Source: Argentina anserina
Taxonomy: Eukaryota > Streptophyta > Magnoliopsida > Rosales > Rosaceae
Length of the DNA stretch: 64,000 nucleotides
Reading direction: 5' to 3'
NCBI RefSeq assembly: GCF_933775445.1
Contig: NC_065878.1
Coordinates: 9,869,395-9,933,394 of the forward strand
Part shown: positions 9,429-21,385 of the stretch, piece by piece
Layout of the letters: each line of letters starts with the position of its first letter
Numbering within the stretch: the first letter of the stretch is position 1
Translations under genes and position numbers: made by a program
The notes under the pieces: generated by a model
Databases searched by the model: none
What the model was told of the DNA's origin: nothing
The model's input: the letters and a program-made list of their open reading frames with translations, nothing else

Positions 9429-11626
9429 ATGGCAAATATTCCATGGGGTGTTGTGCCTGAAGAAGAGGATCAAGAATTCCTTGATATTTTTGATTTCATA
9501 GATATTGATACCTTAGATTATTCCTCTGATGTTCCTATGTTAAATTCTGGCAACGATGCTAATTTGTCCAGTAATGGAGGAGGAGATAGTTCAAATATTT
9601 CACTTGTGGATCCTCCCTCACAATTTTTTGTGGATAGTGAAAACACTATGTCACCTTCGGATCTTCCCCGACAAAATTTTGAATCAGGTGACAACAATAT
9701 TGCACTATCGGGTCTTCCCTCGCAGATCTTCAAATATGGAGGTGGTGGTGTTTCAGTACCAGATATTCCCTCGCAGATTTTTGAATCCGGAGGCAGCAGT
9801 ATAGTTTCACTGCCGGATATTCCCTTGCAGCTTTTCGAGTCACAAGGGAGTACCATTTCACTTGGGCATCAAGCTTCAGAGTTCATGGGGCTCAAGGTAG
9901 TGCCTCAAGTTCACTAGATGATCATCCCTCACATATCGTAAGAGAAGTAGGAGAATCGATCTTTAATCCACTAGCAGAGATTTTTGAAAAAAGGAGTGCA
10001 ATAGAGAACCAGGCCTCGCAGATTTTCCCAGCTCCATATTCTTCCTCGCAGTTCTTTATTTCACAAGGGAGCAACACTTCACTAGAGGATCTTCATGCCC
10101 AGTTGTATGTTGCAGGAGGCAGTGCTTTAGATTCATTAGACGATCATCCTTCACAGAATTTAAGAGCAGAAGCAGAATCGAGCTTCAATCCACTAGCGGA
10201 GATTTTCGGAGAAAAAAAGATGGCAATTTTATTAGGGGATCGTCCCTCCGAAATTTTCCTACTACCGGATCATTCTTGGCAGGCTTTCGGGTTACTAGGT
10301 ACCAATATTTCACTAGCAGATCATCCATCGCAGTTGCATGGGGAAGCAATGAATGTCTCAAATTTACACCAAACAATCACTCATTGCCTATTTTCAGAGT
10401 ACTGAGAGTAGGAGGAGAATCGACTCAATCGAGCCCTAAACCACTAGCGGAGATTTTTGGACATAGAAAGAGTACAATTTTACTAGAGCATCAATCACTA
10501 GATGATTATCCCCCACATAAATTCAGACCAAGAAGAGAACAGAGTTTGGATCGGATCCGGAGTCGGAATAATAATCCAGAGGGTTTCAGGAACAATAGTA
10601 AGTTGCCGCTTCTTCCAATGAAATAGCTTTCACGACGACCAAGCCTCTCTAGTTGCATCGATTGCCATGTTTTGAGGGAAATCGTCCACTGCAATTATAA
10701 GTTTCTCTCAATCAATTAGTGCCTAATTGAATTAGTTTCAATATGCATGTCGACTTGTTGAATATGTATTACTAATTTCACGTTTATTTTGGGTGTCATA
10801 TATCTGTCATGCAATTGAAGAACGCCGCCCCAATATCTTCCATAGCTACAGTGATTATTGTAGGGAGCCCACCTATTAGAGATTTGAGTGAGTAGTTCAT
10901 TTTTGTTGCATGGAATAAAAAATGTACATTTTGTTTTTAAAAAAATTGTTAAGTGACGTACGCTTACATATGTTAGTAAGGTCACTTATCGTTATCTAAT
11001 TAAGCTACTTCACCAACCAGACAACGATTCACGTGTTCTTCACTCTCTTATTATCAACTTTGTTCATGTCATTTTTACCTGCAGTTTTCACTCTATAGCC
11101 TAAACGAAGTGAAGCACTTTGTTACTCAATACTGCGAGAAGCGAAAGGCCGAAGGCTTTGTTAGGCAACCGGATCATGTGCAGCCGTTTTATCAGGGTTT
11201 TTCTTTTGCAATGGAGGAAAATGAGTGGGAAGACGTTCTAAGCTGCTTTCCTGAAGGGGCTGAAGATCTCATTCCCGAAGAGGACTTGGATACGGACGGC
11301 TTTGGTCCGCTAAATTCAAATGAAATGGATCACCAACATGCTGATACGGCCTCGTCCGGGAAAGGCAAAGACAAAGGGAGAGGTCGACGGGCTCAGCCAC
11401 CTATGCTTTCCCCGGAACAGGCTTCTTTTGATAATGATCAAATTTCAGAGTGTATATATACATGATGGAATATCTTTACGTAACATGGTATATTCATATT
11501 CAAATTTCTAAGTGTGTGTGTATATTATCGAAATTGTTCACATATAAGGAGAGCGGCGAGAGACTATGCAGAAGCCAGAATTAAAGCTTTGGATAAGGAA
11601 ATTGCGAGACTTTCGTGTTACAGTTG
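9429..11626 (+). pseudogene. Unrecognised acidic repeat-protein gene, probably frameshifted
   Basis: I do not recognise the family. The frame opens with MANIPWGVVPEEEDQEF at 9429. It continues with repeats of the form D-x-PSQ-x-F-ES-GG-x-ISL-PD (9610-9890). Further blocks are built around SLDDHPS and FNPLAEIFEKR (near 9915, 10135 and 10410). Reading needs one frame change near 9885 (a GGGG run) and another between 10350 and 10400. A strong donor GTAAGT lies at 10598. A good acceptor at 11084 opens an exon running EVKHFVTQYCEKRK, then an acidic stretch and a basic GKGKDKGRGRR stretch. A donor near 11445 and an acceptor near 11548 would add a short helical end, ARIKALDKEIARL, with TGA at 11624-11626. 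Two frameshifts suggest a decaying gene; sequencing error is the alternative. Confidence 0.4.
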
Positions 11627-13439
11627 ATCTGTTTGATTTATTCAGATTTAAAAATTGTTGCTTAAATATGCAACCCACCTGACCTTGGAGATGTTATTTT
11701 GTTTCAGTTTTTGATTGAGTGTGATTGATCTTTTGTTATTTATAAATGTTGTTTACCATTCTATCAATTAGGCATCATCTATGATTTTGCAATAAGTAAC
11801 ATCCGCCTCTGCTCTTATTGCTATACGCGTATACAATCACATCACTTATCCCCATGAAAAAAGCATTAATGAGGCCACCAACAAGCATTTTGTTTTCTAT
11901 GTATCCCTTTCACAATGGCTATATATTATGCAGTCTAGGAAATGAAAAACCAAATCTTGACTGCCATATCTAACACCCATTGGTTTAGATTTAAAAATCT
12001 ACGAACGTAACACACTAATTACCAAATGATTCTTAACTACCTGCAATGTGGAATCATATTTGCAGATCAAAGCCATTGAAAAGCAGATTCCAAGTTTGCG
12101 ACCACTTTATATTGTAGCATTGTTCCCATTTTGTGAACAAAAAAAGTTCCCATTTTATGAGGGTATCAGAGTTCATCTAGGCATCTAGCAGCTGAGCTGG
12201 AGGAGATTGACCGACTACCACTTCTTTATGGATATTGGAGATGTAACTTGATTCATGTAACGAACTCGATCAAGTGTGATGTGTTTTTATCTTGTTGTGT
12301 GAAAACTGGCGTCTCTCGTATAGACATGTTTACTATTTATCGATCTGCAATTGATTAACATAGTAACATTCACTTTCTCTTCTTGCCATAAGCATATACC
12401 AACATGAATTCACCTCCATGAAAGTTTTGTATTTGGAAGAGTATTCAGTCATCATTTTTAGAGCGAAGGGTCATCTTCTTTCGTACATGAAGATGACCTT
12501 CACGAAAAGATGGCAAACAATTATAATGAACCTCTAGACTACTCTCCATTGCAATCGTAGTTAAAACAGGGAAGATCGCATATGAATCCCATCGTCACAC
12601 AGTATGCTCGAAAGAGATACACATTAAACTTTGTATGGGTTGTAGATGCAGTAAAAGAGCTATTCTGCCGGGTTGCGCAACAGAATACCAAGTCACTACA
12701 GGTAAACTACTGGGGAAAAGATAACAAACTTCTAATTTCACAGCAGTGTATTAATCCAAATGTATGAAGGAAACGGATCAACAGGAATTGAAAAGTAAAA
12801 CAAGATTTAGACAAAATGAGCCTGCTAGTTGAAGTATGAGTTGGATTAGATTAGGCTACGTAATGCTAAATGGTGCAACTTTGTCATTCAGAATGCTGGA
12901 TCCTCTTCGATGATGTTATAACATAACATCTCTTGTAAGGTAAATCTAGTAGCTTCAAGTGTTCAGTGCAGATAATAGGCCTCTATGTGATGCTAATACT
13001 GTCGCAAACTCGCAATATAGAGTACTACAGGCACACCAGAATCGTTGCATCTTCATTATCCTTTTACTTTCTACAATACCTGAAAGTGGTAAGGTACAAC
13101 AACAGCACAACAGTGAGCCAATCTGAAGCCTAGAGACCTCTACTACCCTGCTGAGTATCTCTTTCAGTACCAGTTGTGGAACCTTAATCACCTTATATCT
13201 CTTTCATATCATATATTCATATCCCTCTTTTTACAATCATTACGACTATGAGTCCATGAATCCGGAATCTTGCAGAGAAAAAAAGATTAGTAATTCAATG
13301 ACATTAATATACTCCTTTAACCAATGTCAGTACAAACAGTATGCTAAAATGTAAAAAAATGGTATCAAATAAAGGCAAGTACAGCATCTGTAAATAATCC
13401 TAGGGACACAAGAAATTTGTATATTCCTATCACTGATAC
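11627..13439. other. Intergenic stretch with weak copies of the preceding gene
   Basis: No firm gene. A short frame at 12582-12767 has VTQYARKR and FV spaced as in VTQYCEKRK...FV of the 11085 exon. Positions 12065-12097 read QIKAIEKQIPSL, like the helical end at 11549-11626. These may be remains of a diverged tandem copy. Positions 11865-11930 resemble 340-420 (shared AATGAGGCCACCAA). Confidence 0.3.
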
Positions 13440-15510
13440 TCACGCATTGTGCAATTCACTAACATCATCCACTGCTCTTCTTGCCTTAGCATCATCGAGG
13501 TAGTTTTGATAAATATAAGAAGCAGAACCCCAGATTGCCATTAGCATAGCAATTATCTTAACACCATTCATCTTGTCATGGAAAGCTATCACCGCAGCTA
13601 TAGGAGTTACAGCCAAAGAAAGAGTACTAATTACGTTTGAGAAAAGAGAAGATACCACGAAAATTAAACCCACCACACCAACGGAACAAACTTGCCAGGC
13701 AACAGCTGTCCACACCAAAGTCATCACATATGAAACCCTTCCCTTACCAAAACTATCCATCTCACCATGTATAGTCTTCCATTCCCCACTTGCAAAAAGA
13801 CCCACAAGTGAAGCACAACTCGCAACAAGTGCTGTAAAAATTTGCATTTGCAAAACCACAGAGAAAGTTTCCTTTTTTAGAACCTTCTGGAAAGTAAGCT
13901 GCATGAGGGAAAGTAGAAGGGAGTAAACTGCAGAAGCAGCAAGGGTACAGATAAAGCCAATGATACGTTTCTGTGTTGATACCCCTGCAGGTCCATCAGA
14001 GTCATCATTCACACCAATAAGAGCCACAGACAATGACAAGATGACCACTGAATTGAAAATCAATGCACTGAACTTCTGAGAATTAATGAAGTAAGAGAAG
14101 ATTGCATTGGAAGCTAATTGAGTTGAAGATATGATGGAGTAAGTAGAGGCAGATAGGTACAAGAGTCCAGTTGAATACAACCAGTTGTCACCAGCAATGA
14201 CCAGTCCAAGAAAGACGTAAATCAAGGCAATAACTAGAAGGGAAGGTGAAGTTGAAGAAGTTGATTGATCGTCTTTCTGAGAAGGAAGAAAATAAAGTGG
14301 GATAACAAGGACCGGAAAAGCAGCAGTTTGCACAAAAGTAGCCATCCACTTACTGTTACCACCCTGGTCATAATAAAACCTTCCGAGTAACACAGCAGCA
14401 GCCTGCCCAACAAGGAGGAAGAATATATTGATGGCCACCAAAAACCACCATTGCCAGCGGCCAAGTTTAACCAATAATGTTGGGTCCATGACAGTCTCAT
14501 TTTTGGAAGGGATGGCTTCTTGGCTATCTGTGTTGACATATCATATGCAAACAAATTAGTTTTCAACTGGGTTCATCTAATGATCGAAAACCAGAAATCG
14601 GCTAAAAATTTAGAATTCAAGAGAATCATGTAACATGTAAAAGACACAAAATATTCATAAAGTTATGCCTAACACACAAGGTACAATACCACTCACTGCA
14701 AGTGAAAATACACAATGAATTGAAAAGAAAATAGTTAGATATATAAAGAATCCTACAATAATTTATGGCAAGAATACTACCTCAACACTATTCAACAATT
14801 TTCCTATATGTCTTTCTTGCAATTGCTAGACAAGCTTCTCATGAGTTAGACAAACGAATCACCAAGCAGCAACATTGAAAGTTGAAAGGCATTTTACTGT
14901 GGTTGTAACTTTTGTTCTCTTGCACATGAATGAATACCAGAAAACAAACACAAAAGGGAGGTCATGCAAGGAGCCTCTAAATGCCTGGTCTACACTCAGT
15001 ATTTCCGAAAATTTCAGATTGAATCTTTCGATTTCAATATCCTTCCTGCCAGTGCCAAGTTGCTTTGATACATGCTCACCTATTTTTCTTATAATACAGC
15101 GAAGTGAAAGCAGTAAATCAATCAAACAATACCAAAACAGTCAGAGTCTATACATCAACTGAAGTAGCAACATGCCTAACAAACACAGCAAAACCAAATC
15201 AGAAACTGTCATGCAGAACTATCATGTGCCACAAATTCATGCTTCAATAATCAATATTGATTCTTGAACCTTAAACTCAATACAAATTCCACCAGGAATT
15301 ATCATGCAGAACTTCATACCACAGTTACTCTGAACATTCAAAATTTGAAACTGAAGTCAGCAATAATTTGCACACACATGTTCTCTTCCTATGCATACAA
15401 ATCCTCAGCATTCAGCAACCCAATAACATATTCATCAAAACAAACAAAACCCATATCGAAACAATTCAAAACAAAAACAAAAAAAGCAGAGACAGGAAGA
15501 GACCTGGCAT
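13440..15510 (-). CDS. Purine permease (PUP family), PUP11-like
   Basis: Integral membrane transporter of the plant purine permease family (drug/metabolite transporter superfamily), which moves adenine, cytokinins and related compounds with protons. The main exon is 13440-14527. It starts with hydrophilic SQEAIPSKNETVMDP, then WWFLVAINIFFLLVGQAAA and about ten hydrophobic segments. Family-like blocks include KWMATFVQTAAFP, AGDNWLYSTGLLYL and SSTQLASNAIFSYF. The acceptor is CACAG ending at 14528. A 7-nt first coding exon, ATGCCAG at 15504-15510 followed by a GT donor, joins in frame to give MPDSQEA and a 364-residue protein, normal for PUPs. The intron is about 976 bp. If that exon is only leader, the next in-frame ATG is at 14489 and gives 349 residues. 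The exact substrate cannot be told from sequence. Confidence 0.88.
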
Positions 15511-17250
15511 TGTTTTGTTCAACTTTGGCGTGAGACAGAACAAGAGCAAAGACTCTCAAAGTGGGTATCAGCAGTACAGTAATCGCTGACCCAATATTTA
15601 TACATGCGCAACAATCTCTCGCAAGTGGGTACTTACTGTTAACCCAAATTCCAAACTACTGTTCTGCAACTTATCCAGTTATCCCTAAGTTTTTTTTTTA
15701 ACTGTCATTGTGTTCTTGCGAATCTTAGATAGAATCACTAGAATCAGAGTAGCATGAGAATTCAACTACGTACCTATCAACGAGTGAGATTCGTCCGCGT
15801 GGATGACCATCAGAAATTGTCGGAGAGGAACAGAACCTAAAATAGAGGAGGGACGGCGACCCTGAATCCCTGACCATTAAAAATCCCAGAGCTTTTGATG
15901 CGACTATGAACCTGCGGAATAGGGGCATTATTGGAATTTCGCTAATAATCGAAAAGGCAAATTCCTTTCTGGTGGGATTTGACGGTTTTAGCTTTGCCAG
16001 CTTTGGCCTATTGTCCGATTCCAAATCCTCCAGAATTCGTCGTGCACTTACCATAAGCATTACCAAAATAAATTACGTATTGCAATAAAATCTTCCCCAG
16101 CTCGTTATGAAGTGGGGATTCAGATCCCGTTTGACGAGAAATTACACTAACACATTTGTCTCACCAAGTTAATTGATTGTAGGCGGTAGCTGACATGAGG
16201 AACGACGTTTGTCTTGTTTTTGTTTTATTTGAACGATCTTCTTTTGATAAGAGGGAGTACCTGCAAAAAACCCTCCGATGTCAAAGTTAATGTTTTTTCT
16301 TAACTGTTCTCAATTTTAATAATCAGAATCAGATGTCCTATCTTTTGTCTTTCCCCTTCTTTACATAATGGAATTCTTCATTCTTTATTAAATTACATTT
16401 ACGATTATCATCATGACGTCATTCATGTGTACTTATGTGTGCTCCCCCATCATTGCTCATTTATTATGTTGGTAATTCATCTCATTCATGTCTCCTTAAT
16501 GTGTCGATTTCATACCGAGCGTTTATCAGTCATTAAAATCACCCTAGTATAATCGTCATTCAAGTCACATTAAACTGTCTCCGTCATTGCAGTTTTCATT
16601 GCCATTATCACTCAACGCAACAATTATTCATACTTAATCTGTTTTTACTCATTGTATTTACTTCATCTTTATTGTTGGGTGCTAATATTTTCTTGCTCCC
16701 ACAGATCTTGTGCCACAATAATTGAGAAGGTTAAGGGAAAACCATATTTACCATTTTTGTCTTTTCAAAGGATCATATGAAAGAACTAGGTGTAAGAATC
16801 TGAGTTCATTTGGCAAGTTGTAAACACCAGTTGTCTCAGAAATGCCGGTTGTATGAATCTAGTTCAACTCCATGTAGAATTTTTCATACACCTGAATATT
16901 GTACGAGATTTTTACTATAGGCCAATTTGGCCTGGAGCTGGAGGTGATTAATTTTAAATCAGTTTTAGTGGTGAGAATAATTAGCTAGATTTGTTGTGTG
17001 AGAATAAGCTTGTGTTATGTAGAATTATATGGTGATTTTGGTATAAACTGAGGTGAGTAACTAAAAGGGACATGAATTAAAGTGAAGTTGATAGAATTGA
17101 GGGTTATACATGTGAAGTAAAAAGAAATTGTCTTAGCTTATGGGTTTCATAATTCTGAAAAGCACCATCGTACAAGGTTGTAGATTTTGCCTAATGAAGC
17201 GGGGGATTTTGATTATAATCGGTGATTGTTGGTTTTTCCAAACACCATAT
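15511..17250. other. Intergenic region upstream of the purine permease gene
   Basis: It presumably contains the permease promoter and leader, but I cannot place a TATA box with confidence. Short ORFs here overlap on both strands without family signals. Nothing else is supported. Confidence 0.4.
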
Positions 17251-18404
17251 GTGTCACATTCCAGAACCACTTCCGGTACCGAAATGCAACAGTAACGCCG
17301 CAATCCGAGATAATGAATAAACCATAAATCACTTAACTTATTGGTCATCCAATAACTCGAACTACAAGGCTTGAAAAAAATAGTGAATATGAACAACCGA
17401 TATTGAAAATAACAACTTAGAAACAACGAGGAGTACAAACAAACTTCATAACCCATATATATTACAAACAGAAAGTAGCATGACATAGTGCAGATTTAAA
17501 GTTCTCGCATTATTCAAACATAAAGAAACAGACGGCCCAAACAAAAGGAAACACACAACAAAGTCAAGAGTGAACGAATATGATACAAAGAAAGACTTCG
17601 GAGACTACAGAAGAAGAAAACTACACCGGAGATGGACTCCTCGAAAACAAAGTCTGAAAGCAAGAGCTCTCGGGTCACTAGCACCTAATCCAAATCCTCT
17701 AGAGTATGCTCGAGGGTACTTGAAATGTAAGGGTGAGCACTCGTCCTCGATAATCCAAATAGGGGCCAACCCAACCTAAGTTAGGTTTGAAAGGCCAAAA
17801 ACTATGTATATCTTTATTTGTATGGTGAGCTCAACATTGAAATGTTAAAAGCTTTTAAAACGGATAATCAATATCAATGCTAAAAAATAGAGCAAAATCA
17901 TATGCATATGTTTATATAAGGAATTCTCAAAGATAAAGATAAATATAAACATTTTTGTATCATCCAAGGAAACCGATCCTAGCGACTAGGAGGTGATCAA
18001 AGATACACCTCGTAAGTCGAGGCCAACTATCTATTCATTGTCAAAATTCAACGAATGGTAGCGAGAGTGTCCATTTACTAGCTAAATGCCCTAAACGATT
18101 GATCAACATGCTATAATATAAATACAAGGCATAGCCCCTCCGGAGGTTCACGGTCATCGACACCGTAGGACTTCCTAGTTTTACTCAAATTAGATAGTTT
18201 TATGGAGGGCAAGATAGATAGTAAAGCGGTAAAGTGAAAAGTAAAGTAGTAATATTATGTCAAGGGAAAAATGGTCTTTTCACATAGACAGTAAACCGTA
18301 AAAAAGTAACTTTATAAAAGTAAAAAACCAGTTTGTAACCTGTTCATTACCGATCACAAAATTGTCCAAAAATTTAGAAATTTAAGCTTTCAAATCAACA
18401 TGCA
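17251..18404 (+). repeat. Possible old LTR or retroelement fragment split by the Sirevirus
   Basis: Starts TGTCACATTCCAGAACC and includes phrases such as AGGGTGAGCACTCGTCCTC near 17730. This style is common in LTRs of plant Ty3/gypsy elements. The Sirevirus-like element sits at its right edge (18405), so sequence after 26743 may be its continuation. I found no matching second copy, so this is tentative. Confidence 0.3.
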
Positions 18405-19185
18405 TGAAGGTACATATCTTGGCCTCCATAAGGTGATGAAGACAAAAGGAGTGAAGCACAACAAAGGGGGAGCATTGATGATATTTCCGAGTTGGACTAG
18501 GAAACACACCTTGCGGCAAGATTTTGTGAGTTGGTCGAATCGAACATACATGGAAATATATATGGGATCATAGATGGAGAGAATAAAGTATATTTGGGAA
18601 AATAGTTTCAAATATATTTAGTTTAAAATGTATTCCATATGTATTGTTTTTTCCTTTTTTATAGAAGGATGTATTAGGAAAGGATTTAGGTTGATTACCT
18701 ATTTGTACTAGGGTTAGGGAATGCATGGCCGGCTGTGATATATATATAGGAGGTATTCATGCAGTGGCTAGGGAGCCCAAAAAAGAGATACATGGGAAAA
18801 TAGAAAGAATGAGAGAAAGAGAGAAAAAGAAGAAAAAAGGTGAATCCATAGAGAAGAAAATTCACACAAAGAGAAGCTTAGTGCTATGAGATCTTTGTGA
18901 CTCCTTTGAAGACCTTAGTGGCAACATCAATGTTCTTAGTGAGGTTGATCATCCGTGTGTCTACAACGATCTTAGTGAGGTTGTATCGACACTTGAAGCA
19001 ACGATCTTAGTGAGGTTGTTTCATGCTTGATTGTGACTATCAAGTGAGAAGTATTTTTACTTTTGAGAATAATATTATCATTGATTAAGGTGTAATCATT
19101 GTAATATGAAGTGTTCAATAGAAAAGTGAAATTATTCTATATATTCCGCTGCTATTACTCGTTGTTGTTCTATCTTGTATTTTCA
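18405..19185 (+). repeat. 5' LTR of the Sirevirus-like element
   Basis: 781 bp, begins TGAAGGTACA and ends TTGTATTTTCA. TATA-like GATATATATATAGG lies near 18740. It carries an AAAGGGGGAGC tract near 18464. Confidence 0.9.
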
Positions 19186-19187
19186 AT

Positions 19188-19199
19188 TGGCATCAGAGC
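19188..19199 (+). other. Primer-binding site of the Sirevirus-like element
   Basis: TGGCATCAGAGC lies two bases after the LTR, one base different from the canonical initiator-Met site TGGTATCAGAGC. Confidence 0.8.
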
Positions 19200-19233
19200 A
19201 GGTACTGGAGGTGTCCGGTAGATCTAGCTCAAG

Positions 19234-21375
19234 ATGGAACGTCAAGGATTGAATCAACCACCTTTGCTCGCTAGCATAGATTTCGCTCAATGGAAACTTC
19301 AAATGAGATCATTTATATATGATATTGACATTCATGCATGGAGAAGTGTCGAACGAGGATGGAATCCTCCAATGAAAGAGGTTGATTCAAAAGCTCCTGA
19401 AGGATCCTCTAAGCAAGAATTAAAAGATGAAGATGAGTGGACTGACAAGGAAATCAAAGCTAGTGAAGGAAATCACAAAGCTTTGAATGCTCTTTACGCA
19501 TCAATGAGCAGAGATGAAAAGAAAAGAGTTCAGAACTGCATCACAGCCAAACAGGTTTGGGATAAATTATGTGTTTTAAATGAAGGTAATGATACTGTAA
19601 ATGAACAAAGATTACAATAATATTACTCTAAGATTGATGCGTTAAAAATTAGAGATGATGAAACTATTGATGAATTTTATAGTCGTTTTACTGATCTCTC
19701 TAGTTTGTGTGAAAGCCTTGGAAGACCATTACAAGAATCTGATATTGTAAGGAAAATATTACGATCTCTTCCAAAGTCATACAGGATGAAGAAGACAACA
19801 ATCCAGGAGCAATATAATCTAAACGAATATTCTGTGGACTTGTTGATCGGAAATTTAAAGGCTTGGGAGATGGAGCTCGATTAGGATGAAATACCAAAAG
19901 GTAAGAATTTAAAAAATATTGCCTTAAAGGTTACTGAACTCTCAAAATCAAAGTCTGAGGATTCTTAACATAATGAAATATTACTGTTGACTAAAGAGTT
20001 TAAGAAATTTTTGAATCAGAAAAACAACAAGAATAAACAAAATAATCAGAATTCTAGGAGAAATTTTAATAATAAAATTTTTAAAAAACGTAGTGATAAT
20101 TTCTCTCAAAGGAAGTATGAGTATGGAAGTAGTAGTAACAACAATAAGAAATGTTATACTTGTGGTGGCATTGGCCACATTGCTACTGATTGTGGAAACA
20201 AAAAGACTGATTCAGGTAACAAGGCTTACAAGACATCTTGGAGTGACGATGATGATAGCTCCACAAAAAGGGACAAAACATTTGCTCTTGTATCTTCTTT
20301 CTCTTTAGATTATGCAGGTTCTGAAACTGAGGATCAAGAAGAAGATGAAGACAACAACTATGAAGATAATGAGATGTTTGAATACCAAGAAAGAGTTATA
20401 AAAGCTGCAGAGAAAATTTCTGAAAAGAATCTCCTGTTAAAACAACAAGTGGAGATGCTGGAAAGAGAAAAAGTGAAATGGGAAGAGGAGAAACTGCACA
20501 TGCGAAAGAAAAATGACTATGGTGATCAAGTGATTGAACGAAAACATCTTTTAGCCAAAATTCAAGTGCTACAGGATGAGGTAACAGAAAAGAATAATTT
20601 AATTGACTTATTAAACTCTAAACTTGGCAAGTTGCAGGTTTTGCTTGATGGAACGAATACCAAAGTTGAAAAGTTTCAACATAGTTCAAAATCACTATCT
20701 GATATTCTGAGTTCAGGAAAAAGCTACAACGATCGAATTGGACTTGGATATACTGGTAAGAGTAGCTCAACTAGAAATCCGAATTTTTACACTAATTTTG
20801 TCCGTGAACAATCAGGTTCAAAGGAATGTGAGAAATCCATTGAAGAACATGTAGAATCGGAAAATCTTCAGACCTCATTCAAATCAAATATTGTCAACTC
20901 GAATGATAGGTATGAGGAAGATATTCAAGATATTCGAAGTAAGTCGAAAGAACATAGTCAGCTTTTACTTGATATCTCTCATTTTGTTGGTTTGTCTAAA
21001 TCTTATAAAGAAATTAAACAGGATGCAAACATGGTTAGGAGACATTCAGGTAAGAAGGTTTGGAGGAAAAAGTATAATCATGATTCCATAGAAGCCTTTT
21101 GTTATTTGTGCCATATTGATAGAGATTATGAATCGAATGATATTAAGGCTACGTGTAATGTTGCTATTACTACGTTATCTGCTAGACATGAGGACACTTC
21201 ATATATTGATAGTGGTTGTTCTAGACACATGTGTGGTAACAAACATTGGTTTTCTGACTTAGAAGAATCAGGTGTGACAGGTGCTGTTACTTTTGGAGAC
21301 GGGAAGAAAGCAAAAATTAGAGGAAAAGGCTCAATCAGATCTCAAGATCTTAACTGCTTAAAGAACATTATTTAA
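19234..21375 (+). pseudogene. gag: Sirevirus gag and truncated protease
   Basis: One frame from 19234 to 21375 with three in-frame stops (TAA 19618-19620, TAG 19882-19884, TAA 19966-19968). The N-terminal part is a DUF4219/UBN2-like capsid region (SIDFAQWKLQMRSF, KQVWDKLCVL). A single CCHC knuckle, CYTCGGIGHIATDC, is near 20153. An acidic stretch and a heptad-rich coiled coil (EKNLLLKQQVEMLEREK) follow at 20400-20660. The protease catalytic site DSGCSRHM is at about 21210. After GKGSI near 21343 the sequence no longer follows a copia protease and runs into a stop. I read this as the left edge of a deletion. Confidence 0.85.
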
Positions 21376-21385
21376 GCAGGTTAGA

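Noticed and set aside
14234..14566. 110-residue minus-strand ORF starting upstream of the permease exon
   Set aside because: Different frame across the permease coding exon; a shadow.
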